Shown: in pieces, positions 25,254 to 37,903 of the stretch | How the letters are laid out: the number at the start of each line of letters is the position of its first letter | Position numbering within the stretch: position 1 is the first letter of the stretch | NCBI GenBank assembly: GCA_902729315.2 | Contig: LR746269.1 | Span: 6,960,731-7,024,730 of the forward strand | Length of the DNA stretch: 64,000 bases | Source of the DNA: Spirodela intermedia | Taxonomy: Eukaryota; Streptophyta; Magnoliopsida; Alismatales; Araceae | Direction: 5' to 3' | Made by a program: the position numbers and the translations under genes | Notes under the pieces: generated by a model | The model's input: the letters and a program-made list of their open reading frames with translations, nothing else | Databases searched by the model: none | Told to the model about the DNA's origin: nothing

Positions 25254-26874
25254 CTCCAAAACCTTAAAACCCTAAAGCCCTCCCGCATTGCGTCTCGGCG
25301 AACACTTATCAAACATATCCACTAAATTCATATTTTTTACATAAATAAATAAAAACTTTAATATTTATGTTTATATCCAAAAACTTAATTGCTTAAGTCA
25401 CTTCCAAAAAAAATTATATCGTCCTCATTTGAGAATAAAAAAATAGTTGGAGGTTCCATTTTCAACGTGGGATTATTCCTCACGTTTATAATTTTTATTG
25501 CTCTAATGTATTTAAAAAAATAATATTCAGTCAGGGTTATCAGTGGGCCCCGGGCCATGTCGAGTGCAGTAGGAGTCCGCCTTCATGGGCCAGCTTCGAA
25601 GACAGAAGCAATGGGTCGTTGCCACGCGGGTGTGCTACCGTCAGCAAATGGTGGGCCCATCTGAGGCTACCTACCGGAGCCCCGACCCATTAAACTCTCC
25701 AGATAGCGAGAGAGAGATCCCTTTGGATTGGCCAGTCGAAATTGACACAAGCACTGAGGACAAGGGGACGAGGAAGAGCATGGAGGGACGTCTCCCTTGT
25801 CTGGAAACGCGAGAAGTTCGCACGGAAAACCTCCCTCCCGATGCCAATGAACAGCCGAGTCATCGTCAACTGTAGAGGATACAGAAAAGTCTGCACTTGG
25901 CAACTGGCATTCCATAAGATACGCCCTCTCTCTCTCTCTCTCTCTCAACGGTAGATGGGTACCATGGTTCCCCGGTTAGAGAGAGAGCGAGGCAGATGAC
26001 CATGATTGATGGTGGGTTCGGCAGAAGAGCGGGCTCCCTGCCTACCACGGAACAAATGAGAGAGGAATTCACCATGGAAGGATAACGGCGTATTTATTAC
26101 TCTCTCTCTCTCTCTCTCTCCCTCCCCCCCCCCCGCCTTATAACTATGAACGCACCTCCATTGACCGGAGGTCGACATCGGAAGACTGGCCGACAGCGAC
26201 GCTTGGACTCGGTCGAACACCTCCTCTCTGGGGCCACATTTGCTGGTGGGTAGTTCTTGGTGCGGTGGAAGGAAGGCTGGAGAAAAGGGGAAGGAATCGC
26301 CATCACCGGCAGTAAGGTGCGAGGTTGGTGGACTGTTAACGACCGAACTGCCAAACCAGAAGGATGTCCTCCCACCATCGCAAGGATTCATCCGCAGAGT
26401 CCCACAACTCCGGAGGAATCACCCTCTTCCACTCGACCCCTCCCGCTGGCATTGTAGGGTGGAAGAGAGGAGAAATCTCCATGAACACGCCCATCTCTTC
26501 GGGCTCTTCCCTCTGCGGAAGGTCTGCGTTTCTCCCTGGTCCAGTAGGATTCTGCCATTCTTGGAGATCTGGCAGTTGGGTGGACCTACCAGAGCCGTCC
26601 CCAACTACCCACATCTGCGCACACTTCCCTGCTTCCTCTCAGCACCACTACTTCATCCCATCTCCCCCCAATCAATGCTCTCTCACCCTTTCTCCAAGAT
26701 TTAGGCTTTCTGACAAGCGCCTCACGCCACCAAATGAGCTAGCTCTCCGAGAGAGAGAGACCCAGAACAGATTCAAGAGGCTCTCTGGGAGAACGAGGGA
26801 AGCCTCAGAAACTAGCTGGTTCGCTAGGGTTTCGTCCTCCCATTCATCAGTGTAGGATTTTTTTTCCACCTACA
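25083..26874. other. Divergent intergenic region, PPR and F-box genes
   Basis: 1.8 kb between the PPR start and the earliest F-box start. It contains both promoters and leaders. Visible items are a GA tract at 25214-25251, CT tracts near 25927 and 26100 followed by a C-run, and telo-boxes at 25267-25274 and 26825-26832. Several overlapping open frames of 60-160 codons on both strands around 25.6-26.9 kb show no family resemblance and probably reflect GC-rich, stop-poor leader sequence. Confidence 0.6.
25214..25251. repeat. (GA)n microsatellite
   Basis: About 38 bp of GA repeat in the PPR leader or promoter, next to a telo-box-type AAACCCTA motif. Confidence 0.95.
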
Positions 26875-26955
26875 GTGCATTCCCAGATTTCTTGGACAAT
26901 TTTCATGGGTGTTGAGTTGATCCCACGGGGAACAAATATCAGAGCTTTTACCTTG

Positions 26956-29693
26956 ATGATCTTCTTCCTGGCCTCCGCGCTCTCCTTCGTCGTCATCCTC
27001 TCCGGGCTCCTTCCCTTGCAGCCCCTCCCGCCTTGGACGAAGGAGATGAGAGTCCTCTCTCTTCTCCTCTGCCAAGAGTTCCTGCGCTTCTCCATTGACT
27101 GGTTGAAAAGGAGCAACCAGGTCGCCTTCACCATCTTTAGAGCCCCCTTCACAGCTTCCCAGAAGCGGAATGTTTCCTCCGCCATGGAAGCCGTGGAGGA
27201 GACGAGTGCGGAGATGCCCCTTCTAGACCTGCCTGAGCCGATGCTGGAGGCCATCCTCTGCAAGCTCCCGCCGGCCTCTCTCTGCACCATGGCGGCGGTT
27301 TCCCGTTCTCTGAGGCAAATTTGCCGGAGCGATCACTTGTGGGAGGGTCACATGAAGGAGAAATGGGGTCCCCTTATAGACCACGCAGCAAGGAGAGCTT
27401 GGCAATCGTACAGCTTTTCAAGAAGGGATCCTCTGGCCGGTGGATCAGGGAGTAGGCGACGCCGATGGGCGGGATCTCTGTCTTTCCTCCGCTTTCTTCC
27501 TTGTTTCAGATCACAATCCCACTGCAGAAATCCCAAGCCCACGAGGTCTCTCCCCACTGCCTCAGTTATGTCGTGGTATGCAGCTCTCCAGAGCGGGAGA
27601 TTTTGGTTGCCTGCTCAAGTTTACAACAGAGAGGTTAGGTCTCCATTCCTGGTTGACTATGGGCAAATATGTTAGATTAATATAAAAAATATTTAAATAA
27701 GATCAATTTGCTACTTCACAGATAAGGTTAGCCTCGCAGTTTAATTGCTATACATCTGCTCTATTAATAAGATTGACCCACCTCTCCCTTAGCAGTGTTA
27801 GCTAATTATTTATTAGTCAACGACCATAGTGGGATTGGTTCTTCCCCAAAGTTTAGGTGGCCAATAGACTATGATTATTAAGGCAGATACTTTCTTGATA
27901 TATGTTTTCTTAATGCGGGCCATGTTTTGAATAAGATTGGTTTGACCATCCATGGGCAGCTGAATATGAATCGGTTACTTTACTGGGGTAGATTCTTTCC
28001 CAACATTTTGATGGGTCTCATAGATTATGATCATTATTTCAGACAATCTGTTTTGTTCATGAGGGCAACCCACTTCTCGGAATATAAATCCAGGTGGACC
28101 TAATAGCTCCTGATCATCGACTACTTATGGCAAAAATACTATCTTTTTTTGTACTCCTAATATCTAAGTAAGGCCCATTTGCCTCTCCATAGGCAATACT
28201 AGCTATGCATTGACCGATTACTTCGGGGTGGTTGACTATGTTCTAATACATTGTGATCATTTATCTCAGAGTGGGCATGCTGGGTTTATGCTGTCGTGCT
28301 ATGATGCTGACCTTGGTTATGATCACCGCACCGACACCTTCTGCGCAAGGTACTCGAAGAACTTGCCTCATTTGGCTAAAACACGGCATTTTGCTCCCTC
28401 CACTGTTCGTCTTCTTTCATCCCTCCGGGGGTAATCTCTGTAGATGTGGTGTTTCTCCATTGAAATGGGCAAGTATTGTAGGTACACTCCCCATGGGCAG
28501 CGTATGGTAGTAATCGAGGAAGGAGTGCAGTGGGACCGGATAAGGGCCCCACCTGTCGATGCATCTCCCCAAGATCTTTATGTCTCAGAGTGTCTGAGCG
28601 AGCTCCGCCCTGGCGACCACGTCGAGATCCAGTGGAGAAGGAGCAAAGAATTTCCCTACGGTGGGTTATTTACCCCGTTAATATTTTAATTATTTTGATG
28701 CATTTCCTTTAGAAGCTGATGTTGGGTACTATTATTTAGTATAATTTTTTTTTTTTCATGCTGAAGCTGTCAAGCAGGGTCGATAAAATCCGAATATTTT
28801 GAATTTATTTCCTAAAGTTGATTTTTTTTCTGCAAAATCTTTCAGAATATGGGTTTCTCTATCGTTAGTACCAAGGAATTATGTGATAAGTTTTATTTAT
28901 TTTCTGCAATTTTCCCTGAAACTTTTATTTATTTATTCTTGATTTTTTCTGGCAGGCTGGTGGTATGGCGAGGTGGGTCACCTGGAGTCCTGCATTGGGG
29001 ACGGGCACCACTGCCGTTGTCACAGCAGCGGTAAGAAGTTCATTGCATCAGCCATGAAATTCCTTCATTTCTGTTAAATAAAATTTAAAAAATAAAATAA
29101 AAAACTCTATGAAACTTCTCCTCTGGGGCAAACAATGGCAGTGGTGAGAATCCACTAAATATTATGTATGATTCCTTGATTTCTAAAAAAATGTTTTAAT
29201 TCCTTTTTGGGCATGCAATGGCAATGGTGAGAGATTCATTAGAACACAGTGCTGATCCTTGGTTTCTACTAGAAAATTTCTATTAAAATTTCCTTACTGA
29301 ACAGGCAACGGCTGTGGTGAGTATTTCAATGAGAATCCATGAAATTCTTTAGTATTTATAGAACTTTTTAATAAAAAAATTATCATTTTTCTGGTGGGAA
29401 AGAAAATTTATTAAAATCCCATTATTGGGTTGAGAAAGACATTAAAGAAGCATGCATTGCCTTTATTTCTATTAAGTTATAAAGAATTAAAATGTTCTTG
29501 TCGGGCAGGCACATTGGTAGTGGAATTCAAGCAGTATTCGATCGATTCTCGTTGGAGAAAGACAGCAATAAATCGAAAGAGCCATTCAGAGGAAGGGAAC
29601 GAGACCAGTGGCTTCTACGGGGGCCTCAGGAAGCTGCAGGAAGAGGAGGTAGCCACGTGGAGGCGTATGTGGCCCAGCGAAGCCTTGCAGTAA
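26956..29693 (+). CDS. F-box protein (At2g26850/At2g32560-type)
   Basis: Five exons: 26956-27633, 28270-28349, 28482-28660, 28956-29030 and 29509-29693, about 398 residues. An in-frame ATG at 26875 would add 27 residues and one at 27184 would remove the N-terminal hydrophobic part. I chose 26956 because [18 protein letters not shown] resembles the membrane-like N-terminus of this family. The F-box starts at [20 protein letters not shown] near residue 89 and runs to [13 protein letters not shown]. After it come [59 protein letters not shown] and [13 protein letters not shown], ending with MWPSEALQ, all typical of the plant subgroup. Such proteins link substrates to SKP1-CUL1 ubiquitin ligases; the substrate is unknown. 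Intron 29031-29508 has an unusual internal repeat. Confidence 0.92.
29021..29345 (+). repeat. Repeated splice-site-like units in F-box intron 4
   Basis: The end of exon 4 and the start of its intron (AGCAGCG/GTAAGAAGTTCATTG, around 29030) recur in degenerate form three times inside the intron. Donor-like GTGAG sites lie at 29144, 29227 and 29317, each preceded by GGCAGTG, GGCAATG or GGCTGTG. The third copy also has an AG acceptor, leaving a 12-base candidate exon at 29305-29316. Spacing is about 80-115 bp. Confidence 0.6.
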
Positions 29694-29918
29694 CCCAGTA
29701 CCGTGGCTGACGGCCGTCTATAGAAATGTCCTGATTTCTCTTCTTTTTTTTTTTCTTTTTTTTTCCTGGTCACTGCGGCTTCCATTTTTGAATGGGGGAA
29801 CCCTCGCAGGTGGGACGCGGCTTCTGGGTTTGCCTGGAGATCTCTCATGTGGGGGGCATTCCAACAATATTTTTCAGAAATTTTCATACAAGAATGGGGG
29901 AGAAGAGGAAGATCTCAC

Positions 29919-29968
<50 letters not shown>

Positions 29969-30349
29969 GAAGGAAATATCAGGTTTATCGTCATGAATTG
30001 GACCTCACCAGAGAGGAGGTTAAAGAACTCGAGTAATGAAATTCTTTAACGATAGAAAACGCCATCTCCAGGATGATCTTTCTTCATTTCACCTCAACAA
30101 AAATGGAAAGCTAAAGAGTTCTTCCTCTCGAGTGAGAGAAGCTCTTACACTACTTTGAGCCGTGTGCTGTGGATCCCACTAAAACCCTTCATCAGGAGAG
30201 GACTAACCAAAAGTCAGCAGTTGCTACTCTTCGGGTGGGAAGCTAGAGAGCCTTTTGCTGAGGTGGTCAACTGCTGAGGCTCCATTGCAGCAGAGCTCCG
30301 AAGAAATCGAAAGCTCTGTGTAGCACGGGATTGCTGAGAGAAGGCATCA
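29694..30349. other. Convergent 3' intergenic region, F-box and phosphatase genes
   Basis: 656 bp between two facing stop codons. It contains both 3' UTRs and a (CT)n tract at 29925-29966. No gene is seen. Confidence 0.7.
29925..29966. repeat. (CT)n microsatellite
   Basis: About 42 bp of CT repeat in the likely 3' UTR region of the F-box gene. Confidence 0.95.
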
Positions 30350-30592
30350 TCAGACGGTGCTGACATCAACTCGGTTCTTGTGAATCTGAAAGGCAGGAGT
30401 GATCCAGCTGCCACAGCTGCACTGGATGCCAGACCAGTTGAAGTAACCCAGCCGTGCTTCACAGTGGATACAGGAGAGTTTCCCCTCCAGCCCGCCTCCC
30501 TCCACTGCCATTTCCAGAATGAGACATCAGACACAACAAATGACAGATATCCCATAGCTTCATAACACAATCCCTCCTAGCTATAGTTACAA

Positions 30593-30649
<57 letters not shown>

Positions 30650-33088
30650 TACGTATATGATCCAAGAGAGGCAAGGGTTTTGAGGATCTGGGGCCAGTTT
30701 GAACATGATTTACGACATTGGTTAGGGATGCTGGCCTATTGGCAGCTCTGCGGAAAACTTAGCCATGGAGAAACTGTAGACTGGGTTCGATGAACCTCAC
30801 CTTCGGTCATCCACCGCAGAGGCTCGACAAATATGGAGGAGCAATCCGACTCGCCGCGCCTGTTGAAGGGGTTGCCGCTTCTCCTCTTTTGCCACCCAAA
30901 GCAAGCCTCGCCCTCGCCAGGGGTGTGGCCGACCACGTTTTCCTGCAGGGCCACCACCCTTCTGCACTTCTTGCAGCGGTAGGCCTTGGCCGGCACATTC
31001 TGCTTGGGGGCAGCCTCCGGAAGGCTTGACAGCGGAGGGAGCCCAGGGTCGGCCCCGAAGATGGAGCTGTCAATCTTGTGACCTCGGTTATAGGAATCAC
31101 CTGAAACCGTCCAGGAATATATTAGAGTGATGTTATGATCTTTGAGTTACGGGTGCATGATCATAAAATATTCAAATGGTGGAGCCTAGGCTGGGCCTTC
31201 CATTTACACCTATCTGCGTGAGAGAGAGAGAGAGAGAGAGAGTTATTATCACGTATCACGTATCATATTAAGACAGCAAGAAGATGAAGGCTTCTGGGTA
31301 GCTAAACACCACTTGTATAAGATTATTCAGTTCACTATGTAGGATTCCCCACCCATCCTTCTACTATCGTCTCTTTCTTTATTCTGACTTAGGAAAGTGC
31401 ATGGCATTAGTAGGTCCGACAGGCTGATGAAATGGAATGGCGCATCAAGTATGTAGCAATAGATTGGTGCGACCATCAAGTCGAGGAGGGAGAGGAAACT
31501 CACCAAGTACCTTCAACCTAAAGCGCTTATAGATGGAGCTGGCAGGGTCTACCTTGAAGCCCATATCCTCAAACATTTTTAACTGAATAAGACAAATGAA
31601 GAATAAATTCAGAACCAAAGAAATCAAGAAATTTCAATCATACTATATGCAGGTATAAGATGATCACCCACCTGATCCTTGAAGCCATCATTCGGGCAAA
31701 CAAATTCACAGACTTGCTCCAGGGATTCGAGAGCGTCTGCACACAGGTGGAAGGAGATAAATATGAATGGTAGAGGCAGGACTGTTAGCTCAAAGGAAAA
31801 ACGTTTTGTAACCTTCTAGAGATTTTTGTTCAGATTTCATTAGATACGCTGTAACGACGGCTGCGCTGCACAAAAAAACAAAAAAACAAAAGGGGAGGAG
31901 CATGTAAACCTTAATTTTAAGTCAATCTAAAAATTGGCGAAATAAAATGATGAATAAACAAGATTTTACTTCGTTACCCTCTGGTGAGTATTGCGCCATT
32001 TAAAGAAATAAATGCATAACGTGAGGCAATTAATTTCATGCACCAGAACTAACAAGTTCTCATTTGATCGATAAACTTGCAGCATAAAAAAAAGAGTTTG
32101 TGACATCAGGAAAAAGGGGAACAAGCCTCTATACCCACATCAGTCTAGAACAGAAGAGAAGAACAGAGGTGAAGCGTTATAATTTGCAGCAAAAGAAAGA
32201 GTTTATGGGGAGTGAACTAGGCTTTCTGCAATAGTTAGGGGGTGAAACATAGATATGCAGATTCGGACCAGGCGTACTATAACATAAATATGTAATTATA
32301 TTAACATTTACGAGAAAGAAAAAGTAGCCCATTCCATTTCGAACAAGACCCATACCCATTCATAAATTACATTTCCCGAGTCACCCAAGAAATAGAGGCC
32401 ACTCCATCAAGATTCATCGACAATTTTTCTGGGAAAACAAGATAATCTTTACCTAATCAAACAATTCATCAAGATTATTCGGCGAATTTTAAGGAAAAAA
32501 CAAGATGAATAAACCGAGCTCGTGTCTCCTACGTTCTGTAGCTAGTCATGTAATTCTTATTGGATAACCTATGAAATCTGGATAGTCAATAGGACTCAGA
32601 GATTTACCCACAAAATCAAAACTTCGGCAGAAAAAATAGTTCATGTACCTTCTCGAAACACCAGCAAAGCAATGCACCAGAATGGAACCCTCCTTCCTGC
32701 CTTTTTCAATGAAGTCGAGACAGATGTCTAGACGGTCCAGTAGGTTTTCCTCCTCCATATCCCTTAGAGGCACCGCCAACCTCACAATCTTCATTCCGGG
32801 ACCTGCCAGCTCAAGTGAGTACATGAGCTTCCCTTGGGAGACCGCCTTCCTTGGGGAAACGTCGGCTTCATCATCTGAGCAAGATGGCCTCCCAGATTCA
32901 CCGGCAAAGACCTTACGTATCTCCTGGCTCGGGATCGAGACGCTCGACTTCCAATCCGAGAAGAATGAGATGGCGGCAGAGCTGAGGAGAGAAAGGACGT
33001 GGGTGATCTCTCCTGTGCCTTTCATTAGGATATCCGCAGCGTCATCGATCTTGCCGATATAAAGGTCCTCCCTCACCAGGTAAGGCAT
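30350..33088 (-). CDS. YVH1/DUSP12-type dual-specificity phosphatase
   Basis: Six minus-strand exons: 33088-32649, 31865-31813, 31736-31672, 31582-31504, 31100-30801 and 30504-30350, 363 residues, all phases consistent. The N-terminus MPYLVREDLYIGKIDDAADI starts a dual-specificity phosphatase domain. The catalytic loop HCFAGVSR (HCx5R) has Cys140 and Arg146, with the exon 1/2 junction directly after it, then SAAVVTAYLM. The likely general acid is in VPLRDMEEE. The C-terminal half is the YVH1 zinc domain: YRCKKCRRVV, GEACFGW, FVEPLRWM, LSCIHCEARLGYFNWSG and QCSCGSWITPAFQ. In yeast, YVH1 acts in late 60S ribosome maturation through this zinc domain; human DUSP12 is related. The plant role is inferred. 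The zinc ligands and catalytic residues are intact. Confidence 0.94.
30605..30646. repeat. (AT)n microsatellite
   Basis: About 42 bp of AT repeat in the intron between the last two phosphatase exons. Confidence 0.95.
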
Positions 33089-34750
33089 GTTTTACGATCC
33101 AATCAATCGCCGTCGCTGTGCCACCTGTTGAAGGAACCCTAGTTACATCGAGTGTAGAGGAGCAAGATCGACGAATTAGTAAGAAGAACTCCTCGCCTAA
33201 AAGTTGTATATCAACAAAATCCAAAAACTACTCGACCAAAACCTGAAATATGCAGGTGCACATGAGGAAAAGTCAACCTTGTGTAGGATGCCTCAACCCA
33301 CTTTTCCTTCACCCCTCCCGCTCGCTTCTTCTGTGCTAGTTCAGAGAGAAGACGGAGAAGAAGCAGAGGAGAGACCTGAAGGAAAACAACCTCCCTCCCC
33401 CAGGGTCCCAATATACCACTACTTCGGAAAAGGACCGACGACCACAGGAACCACGAATCCCTGGGCAAGGCAAGACGATAAACCCTCACTTCGCCTGGAG
33501 ACAACCGCGCGGAGGAAGAGACGAAGGAAATTCAGAAGAGAAATACCAAGAAGAACTCCAGATGATGCTGTAATCCAACGCCCATACCTCGACGACGTAC
33601 GAGCTACGGAACCAGGAACTTCTCCGATCCCCGGAGAAGACGAAGAATCCCGCTCCTTCCCGCGCCGGCGGAGCGGGAGGAGATCGAGGAGGCGCCTCAA
33701 ATTTATAAACGCCCTTCGACCCCACAGGAAAAAAAAAAGGGCCTTTATCCAGTGGCGGCCCGTAGGCCCGAAGCCCGACTCATCTTTTCCCGGGCTTGGG
33801 CCTCAAGCCCGAGAATACCAGGCCCGGACCCGACCCGCCTCTCTCTCTCTCTCTCTCTCTCTCTGGATAAGACCTGGCGAGTATACAACCTATGGCCTAT
33901 TTTTGGGCTTTTTTGTTTATGCCCGTTTTATGAGCCCACTTGCGTGCAGCCAGTCGGATACCGGTCCAATCTGGAAACATCCCAAGTTGGGGGACCAGGG
34001 TGGGTCCCGCATATTTACGGGGGCCAGCGCTCAAATTTTCTAAAAAAATAGTTAAACCATGACTCCAGCATCCCCATTTCTTCTTTCTTTGTTAAAAAAC
34101 GAGTTTTTTTCCAAAAAATTAAGATACGGGGAAGATATCATATTCCCCAAATATCAAGACGTGGATAAGAAAGCAATTAGTCAACGAATTTAGCCAAGTA
34201 TAACCATTTGTTTTTATTTTTGCCCCTCCAGAGGCCGGCCCGGGCCCAGCAAGGATTTCGCGTGGGTCCCACCCAAGATCTGCTTTATGGGCTTTTTCTC
34301 CGGGCCGGGGTCGAGACCGGGCTTTTTTGTGTTAAGCCCAAGGAAGGCGCGTCGGTGCCACATAAATGCGATGTTTACAAAATATGCGACTTTTTTTTTA
34401 TTCGTAGGGGAAGAAAACGACGTGGGGCGCTCGATGGTCATCGGCACGCAAGGAACGTCCTCCTCCTTTCTGGATCGGGGCAAAACGTCGGACAGTGGCG
34501 GGGCAGTCGCTCACGGAAGGCATATCCCGGGGTGAGATGCTGCGGAGACCTAGTGGACGACGCTGCTGCGGCTGAAGACGACGCCTTGGAAGCCACCGAG
34601 CGGGAAGATATTGCTGTGCCTTTCGATCCGGATGCGGCTCGCGGGATGAGACGAAGAAGATTCTCCGTGAGAGCGGTTTTTCAGGCGAGCCAGCGTCAGT
34701 CTGTCTGCCTCCGGATGGATGTGATGGTAGACCCACACAGATAGATAGAT

Positions 34751-34787
<37 letters not shown>

Positions 34788-34884
34788 AGAAGCCTGGCTA
34801 CACGCGCGTGCCTTAGATAGAGAAAGGCAAAGGTTACGTAGAAAGGGTAAAGATGAAGGCCAGCAGGGAGATTTTGTCATGAGA

Positions 34885-34919
<35 letters not shown>

Positions 34920-35410
34920 TTGGGGCATGCAAGATGGCCCTCAAGATTGGTATTTGCGTGATTCATTCCAAAAGTTTGGCTCTTACCAGCACCATCGCCG
35001 TACGAGGGGGGGAACTCCGCCGATAGAGCCGCCGCGTGGCCCGGGGTCCCATCGTTTTCAGACATCTTGGAATCGAGGTGACGTGTCTCTCTCTCCCTCT
35101 CTTTCTCTCTCTCTCTATGACCAATTCTGTGAGAAACTACTGAAATCAAGCTTCAATCATATGGTCAACTATGGCCCCTCTTTGAAGCGGGGGCATGAAG
35201 TGCTTACAGTAGTACAGAGGAAAGCATATAATCTATACCTACAAAATTCCCGAGCCAACACCTTACATCTAGGAGACGTTCGTATCTACAATGAACAGGG
35301 AGGAACACCATGGAAGGGAAGCTCGCTCATCCATTATAACAGCATCAAACTATTAAATTTGCACAGCATCGATCTTCGTTCAGAAGGCTTCTTCGCCGCC
35401 CGCTGTTCCC
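33089..35410. other. Intergenic region, phosphatase promoter and LNK 3' side
   Basis: 2.3 kb with no recognised gene. The right part must include the LNK 3' UTR and the left part the phosphatase promoter. It is rich in CT/GA tracts (33839-33864, 34754-34783, 34889-34917, 35082-35116) and in GGCCCG/CGGGCC-type words around 33.75-34.3 kb, which look like old dispersed repeats. Open frames of 279 and 178 codons (33204-34043, 34208-34744, plus strand) are compositionally biased, match no family I know and lack exon partners. Confidence 0.6.
34754..34917. repeat. Paired (GA)n microsatellites
   Basis: Two GA tracts of about 30 bp, at 34754-34783 and 34889-34917, are separated by about 105 bp of unique sequence. 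Confidence 0.9.
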
Positions 35411-37903
35411 TTATATAGCAGGTAATCTGGGTGGCGGCGTCGAGGTGAAGGACTCGCCGTGCTGGGCGGCTCCCCTTGACTGTGAGAATGTGTGTGGAGG
35501 AACCAGGTTGTTGAACATCATGTTGGCGATGATCCTGTCTATGGCGTTCGTCTCTCTCTCTGCAGAGTTTGGGGCACAGTTGCTGCACAAAATTTGGTCA
35601 AAGCCAACAGGGTCAGCGCATTTGCAGACGAACTGAGGATAATATCTCCAGAGACCACTGTTCTCATGTTGGGTAGGCAATGATCTTGCTAACAGAGGGG
35701 AGTTAAGCATGCTTTCTATATCCTAATGTGGTAAATGAATGGACTACATACCATGAGAAGGGGTACTAAAAAAATAAGATTAAAAGTGGGGTTTTGGAGA
35801 AAATACTGGAGTTATGAAATCTCACCGCGGGTTGTTGACATCCACGCTTGAATATGGCTTGTCCTCAGCAAGTGAGGAGTGCTGCTTTGATGTCTCGGCA
35901 AGGCGGTACAGGGCATCACGGAAGCAGATCCTCATTTTTGTGGTCAGCTGTTCATATGAATGAAGAAAAACTATCGAAAATGCCCCGGATTCATGGAATT
36001 TTAGGAAGCTCCCGTAGTTTTGTGAGTGTTACCTGTGACATCACCCCTTCGAGCTCCTGAAGAACATTAGCTTCCAAGCAAGCCTCTTCTTGAAGAAGGC
36101 CAGCCATCTCCTCGGATGTACTTAGCTCAGCAGGAACCAAAGCTGAGTGCGGCAAAGCCTGAAAGTAGAACAAGGATCATGAGTGTTGGCCTACGTAATT
36201 AATTATCTACGATGATATATTTTTTTGACAAAAAAAAATATATAAGAGCTTCAGGTCTATGATGCAAATAAATGCAATAAAGAGGAACAAATTCCAAACA
36301 AATCATCCATTTAAGTTCATTATATTTGTGTAACTGAATCGCCTTTCATCTAGTACCGCTCATGATATCTTTGAAGGACTATATTACACTCGACTATGGT
36401 TCATCTGACAATTCATAGACCTGAAATTAGAAATTATGTTCAATATATGGACCAATTGGACGCTGAACTAAAGAGGGTAGGACAGATTATGATGTGGGAT
36501 GAGACTGGGCGTACATGAACCAAAATCAGGAAATGGGGATTGGGAGGGCCATTTGCGATAAGCTTCCTATTTTGGACCATTGCTACAAGACAGACAGGAA
36601 CTTATCACTTTTTTGTAAATTCGCAGGCTGAAGATCACAGAAGGAGCTTCTCCAAAAGAGCATCTTTAGATAATCAAACGATGCGCCAAAAACCCAGAGA
36701 AAGAGAACAATTCATATCCACGAGTAGTTCCAAGAAAAATGTCTATGCGGCACCTCAGAGTCCAGAATGCACCAATGAGATTAGATTCATCAAGAAATAT
36801 ATCTTTACTATAAGGACTACACGCTTAGGAAACCATGCAGAAAAGGTGCACGAAATCTTCAGCAGTCGATAGCCCACTTGTATTGGGTGACCCTTTGTCT
36901 TATTTTATTTCTCGCAGAAAACAGGTGAGTAATGACGGCTTTTAGGCACCCAAATGCAAGCTGATTCAGATATTTCCACAGAACGGCAGACAATGGATTA
37001 TACAAACACAGGCACACGTTCATGTTTGGATTTTCCCCAACTACCATATACCTGGTTAATAAATACATGAAAGATAGCACCGTTACCGTAGTTGAACTTT
37101 CCAGGCACCTGGAACTAAGAGTCACACAAAAGGGGGAAACATCAGTTCCATGGCCTTCATGTTTGGCAACATCATCAGCCTGAGGAGTGGATTGCCTTTC
37201 GTGGTAGATCGGGCTCCCCGTGAAACAGGGATCATTCAGAGAATTATTCTGATCAATGAACATGTCTGATGAGAAATTCCGAAATGATGTAGATATGTAC
37301 GCAGTGTCTGAGGAATTGGATGGGCTCTCCATCTGAGGTATCTCTGCAATAAATCCAGAATCCCTGCACACACAGAGACCCAAAAAAAAAAACATCTGAG
37401 TTCGTAGGCATCTTAAACCGTCTTCTGGGAGTAGTTGCTTCCGCAGGCGCTGAAATAGCTAACCCAGAGGCCACATATATTCAAGGATATGAAAAGTACC
37501 AGAAATCCATGCGCTCCAAGCTGTTCTGTAGTGGATGGTCTGGCAGATCGCCCAGATGCTCACTCTTCTGAAAGGATGGATCTGATGTCCTTGTGCAGCT
37601 GTCAGCGAACAAAAGATCCCCATATGCTTCCTGATCATCAGAGTCTTTGGCATCACGGAGACAAGATTCTGGCTTAAACTGTTCGTACAGGCTTCTACCA
37701 TCAAAGCTTGATGCTGTGTCATCTTTTTTCATGGTTTTGCTGAAGAATTTTTCAGGTCGCACGAGGTTTTCACCTCTGCCGAATTCCCACTGGAACCAGC
37801 TATTAGAGGATGGAGATCCATCTTCGGCATACAATCTATCGGAAGACTGTGAACCGGTGGGAACAATGAGATCATCAACCTCTCTTCTAAAGCACCAATC
37901 CAT
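35411..37903 (-). CDS. LNK3/LNK4-like clock coactivator
   Basis: Five minus-strand exons: 37903-37500, 37363-37087, 36158-36033, 35947-35826 and 35582-35411, giving 366 residues. The start MDWCFRREVDDLIVP and the GSPSSNSWFQWEFGRGENL block match the short LNK3/LNK4 branch. The diagnostic LNK C-terminal pattern is LQELEGVMSQ (exon 3) joined to LTTKMRICFRDALYRLAET (exon 4), then ETNAIDRIIANMMFNN (exon 5). LNK proteins are light-induced, clock-regulated nuclear coactivators that work with REVEILLE MYB factors. A TTTCAG acceptor nine bases before the ATG implies an intron in the 5' UTR, with upstream leader sequence near 38.4-38.7 kb. G-box cores at 38854 and 39264 lie upstream. The donor after exon 2 (ACTACG/GTAACG) was chosen by phase. 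Confidence 0.85.

Noticed and set aside
26240..26855. Overlapping 150-163-codon frames before the F-box gene
   Set aside because: Several frames on both strands are open at once, as expected from GC-rich leader sequence. None resembles a known protein.
33204..34043. 279-codon open frame, plus strand
   Set aside because: Composition is Arg/Pro/Ser-biased from GC-rich sequence and a CT tract. No domain pattern, no splice-consistent partner, and overlapping frames on the other strand are equally open.
34208..34744. 178-codon open frame, plus strand
   Set aside because: Ends in GATAGATAGA/GA repeats, shows no family resemblance and has competing open frames on the opposite strand.
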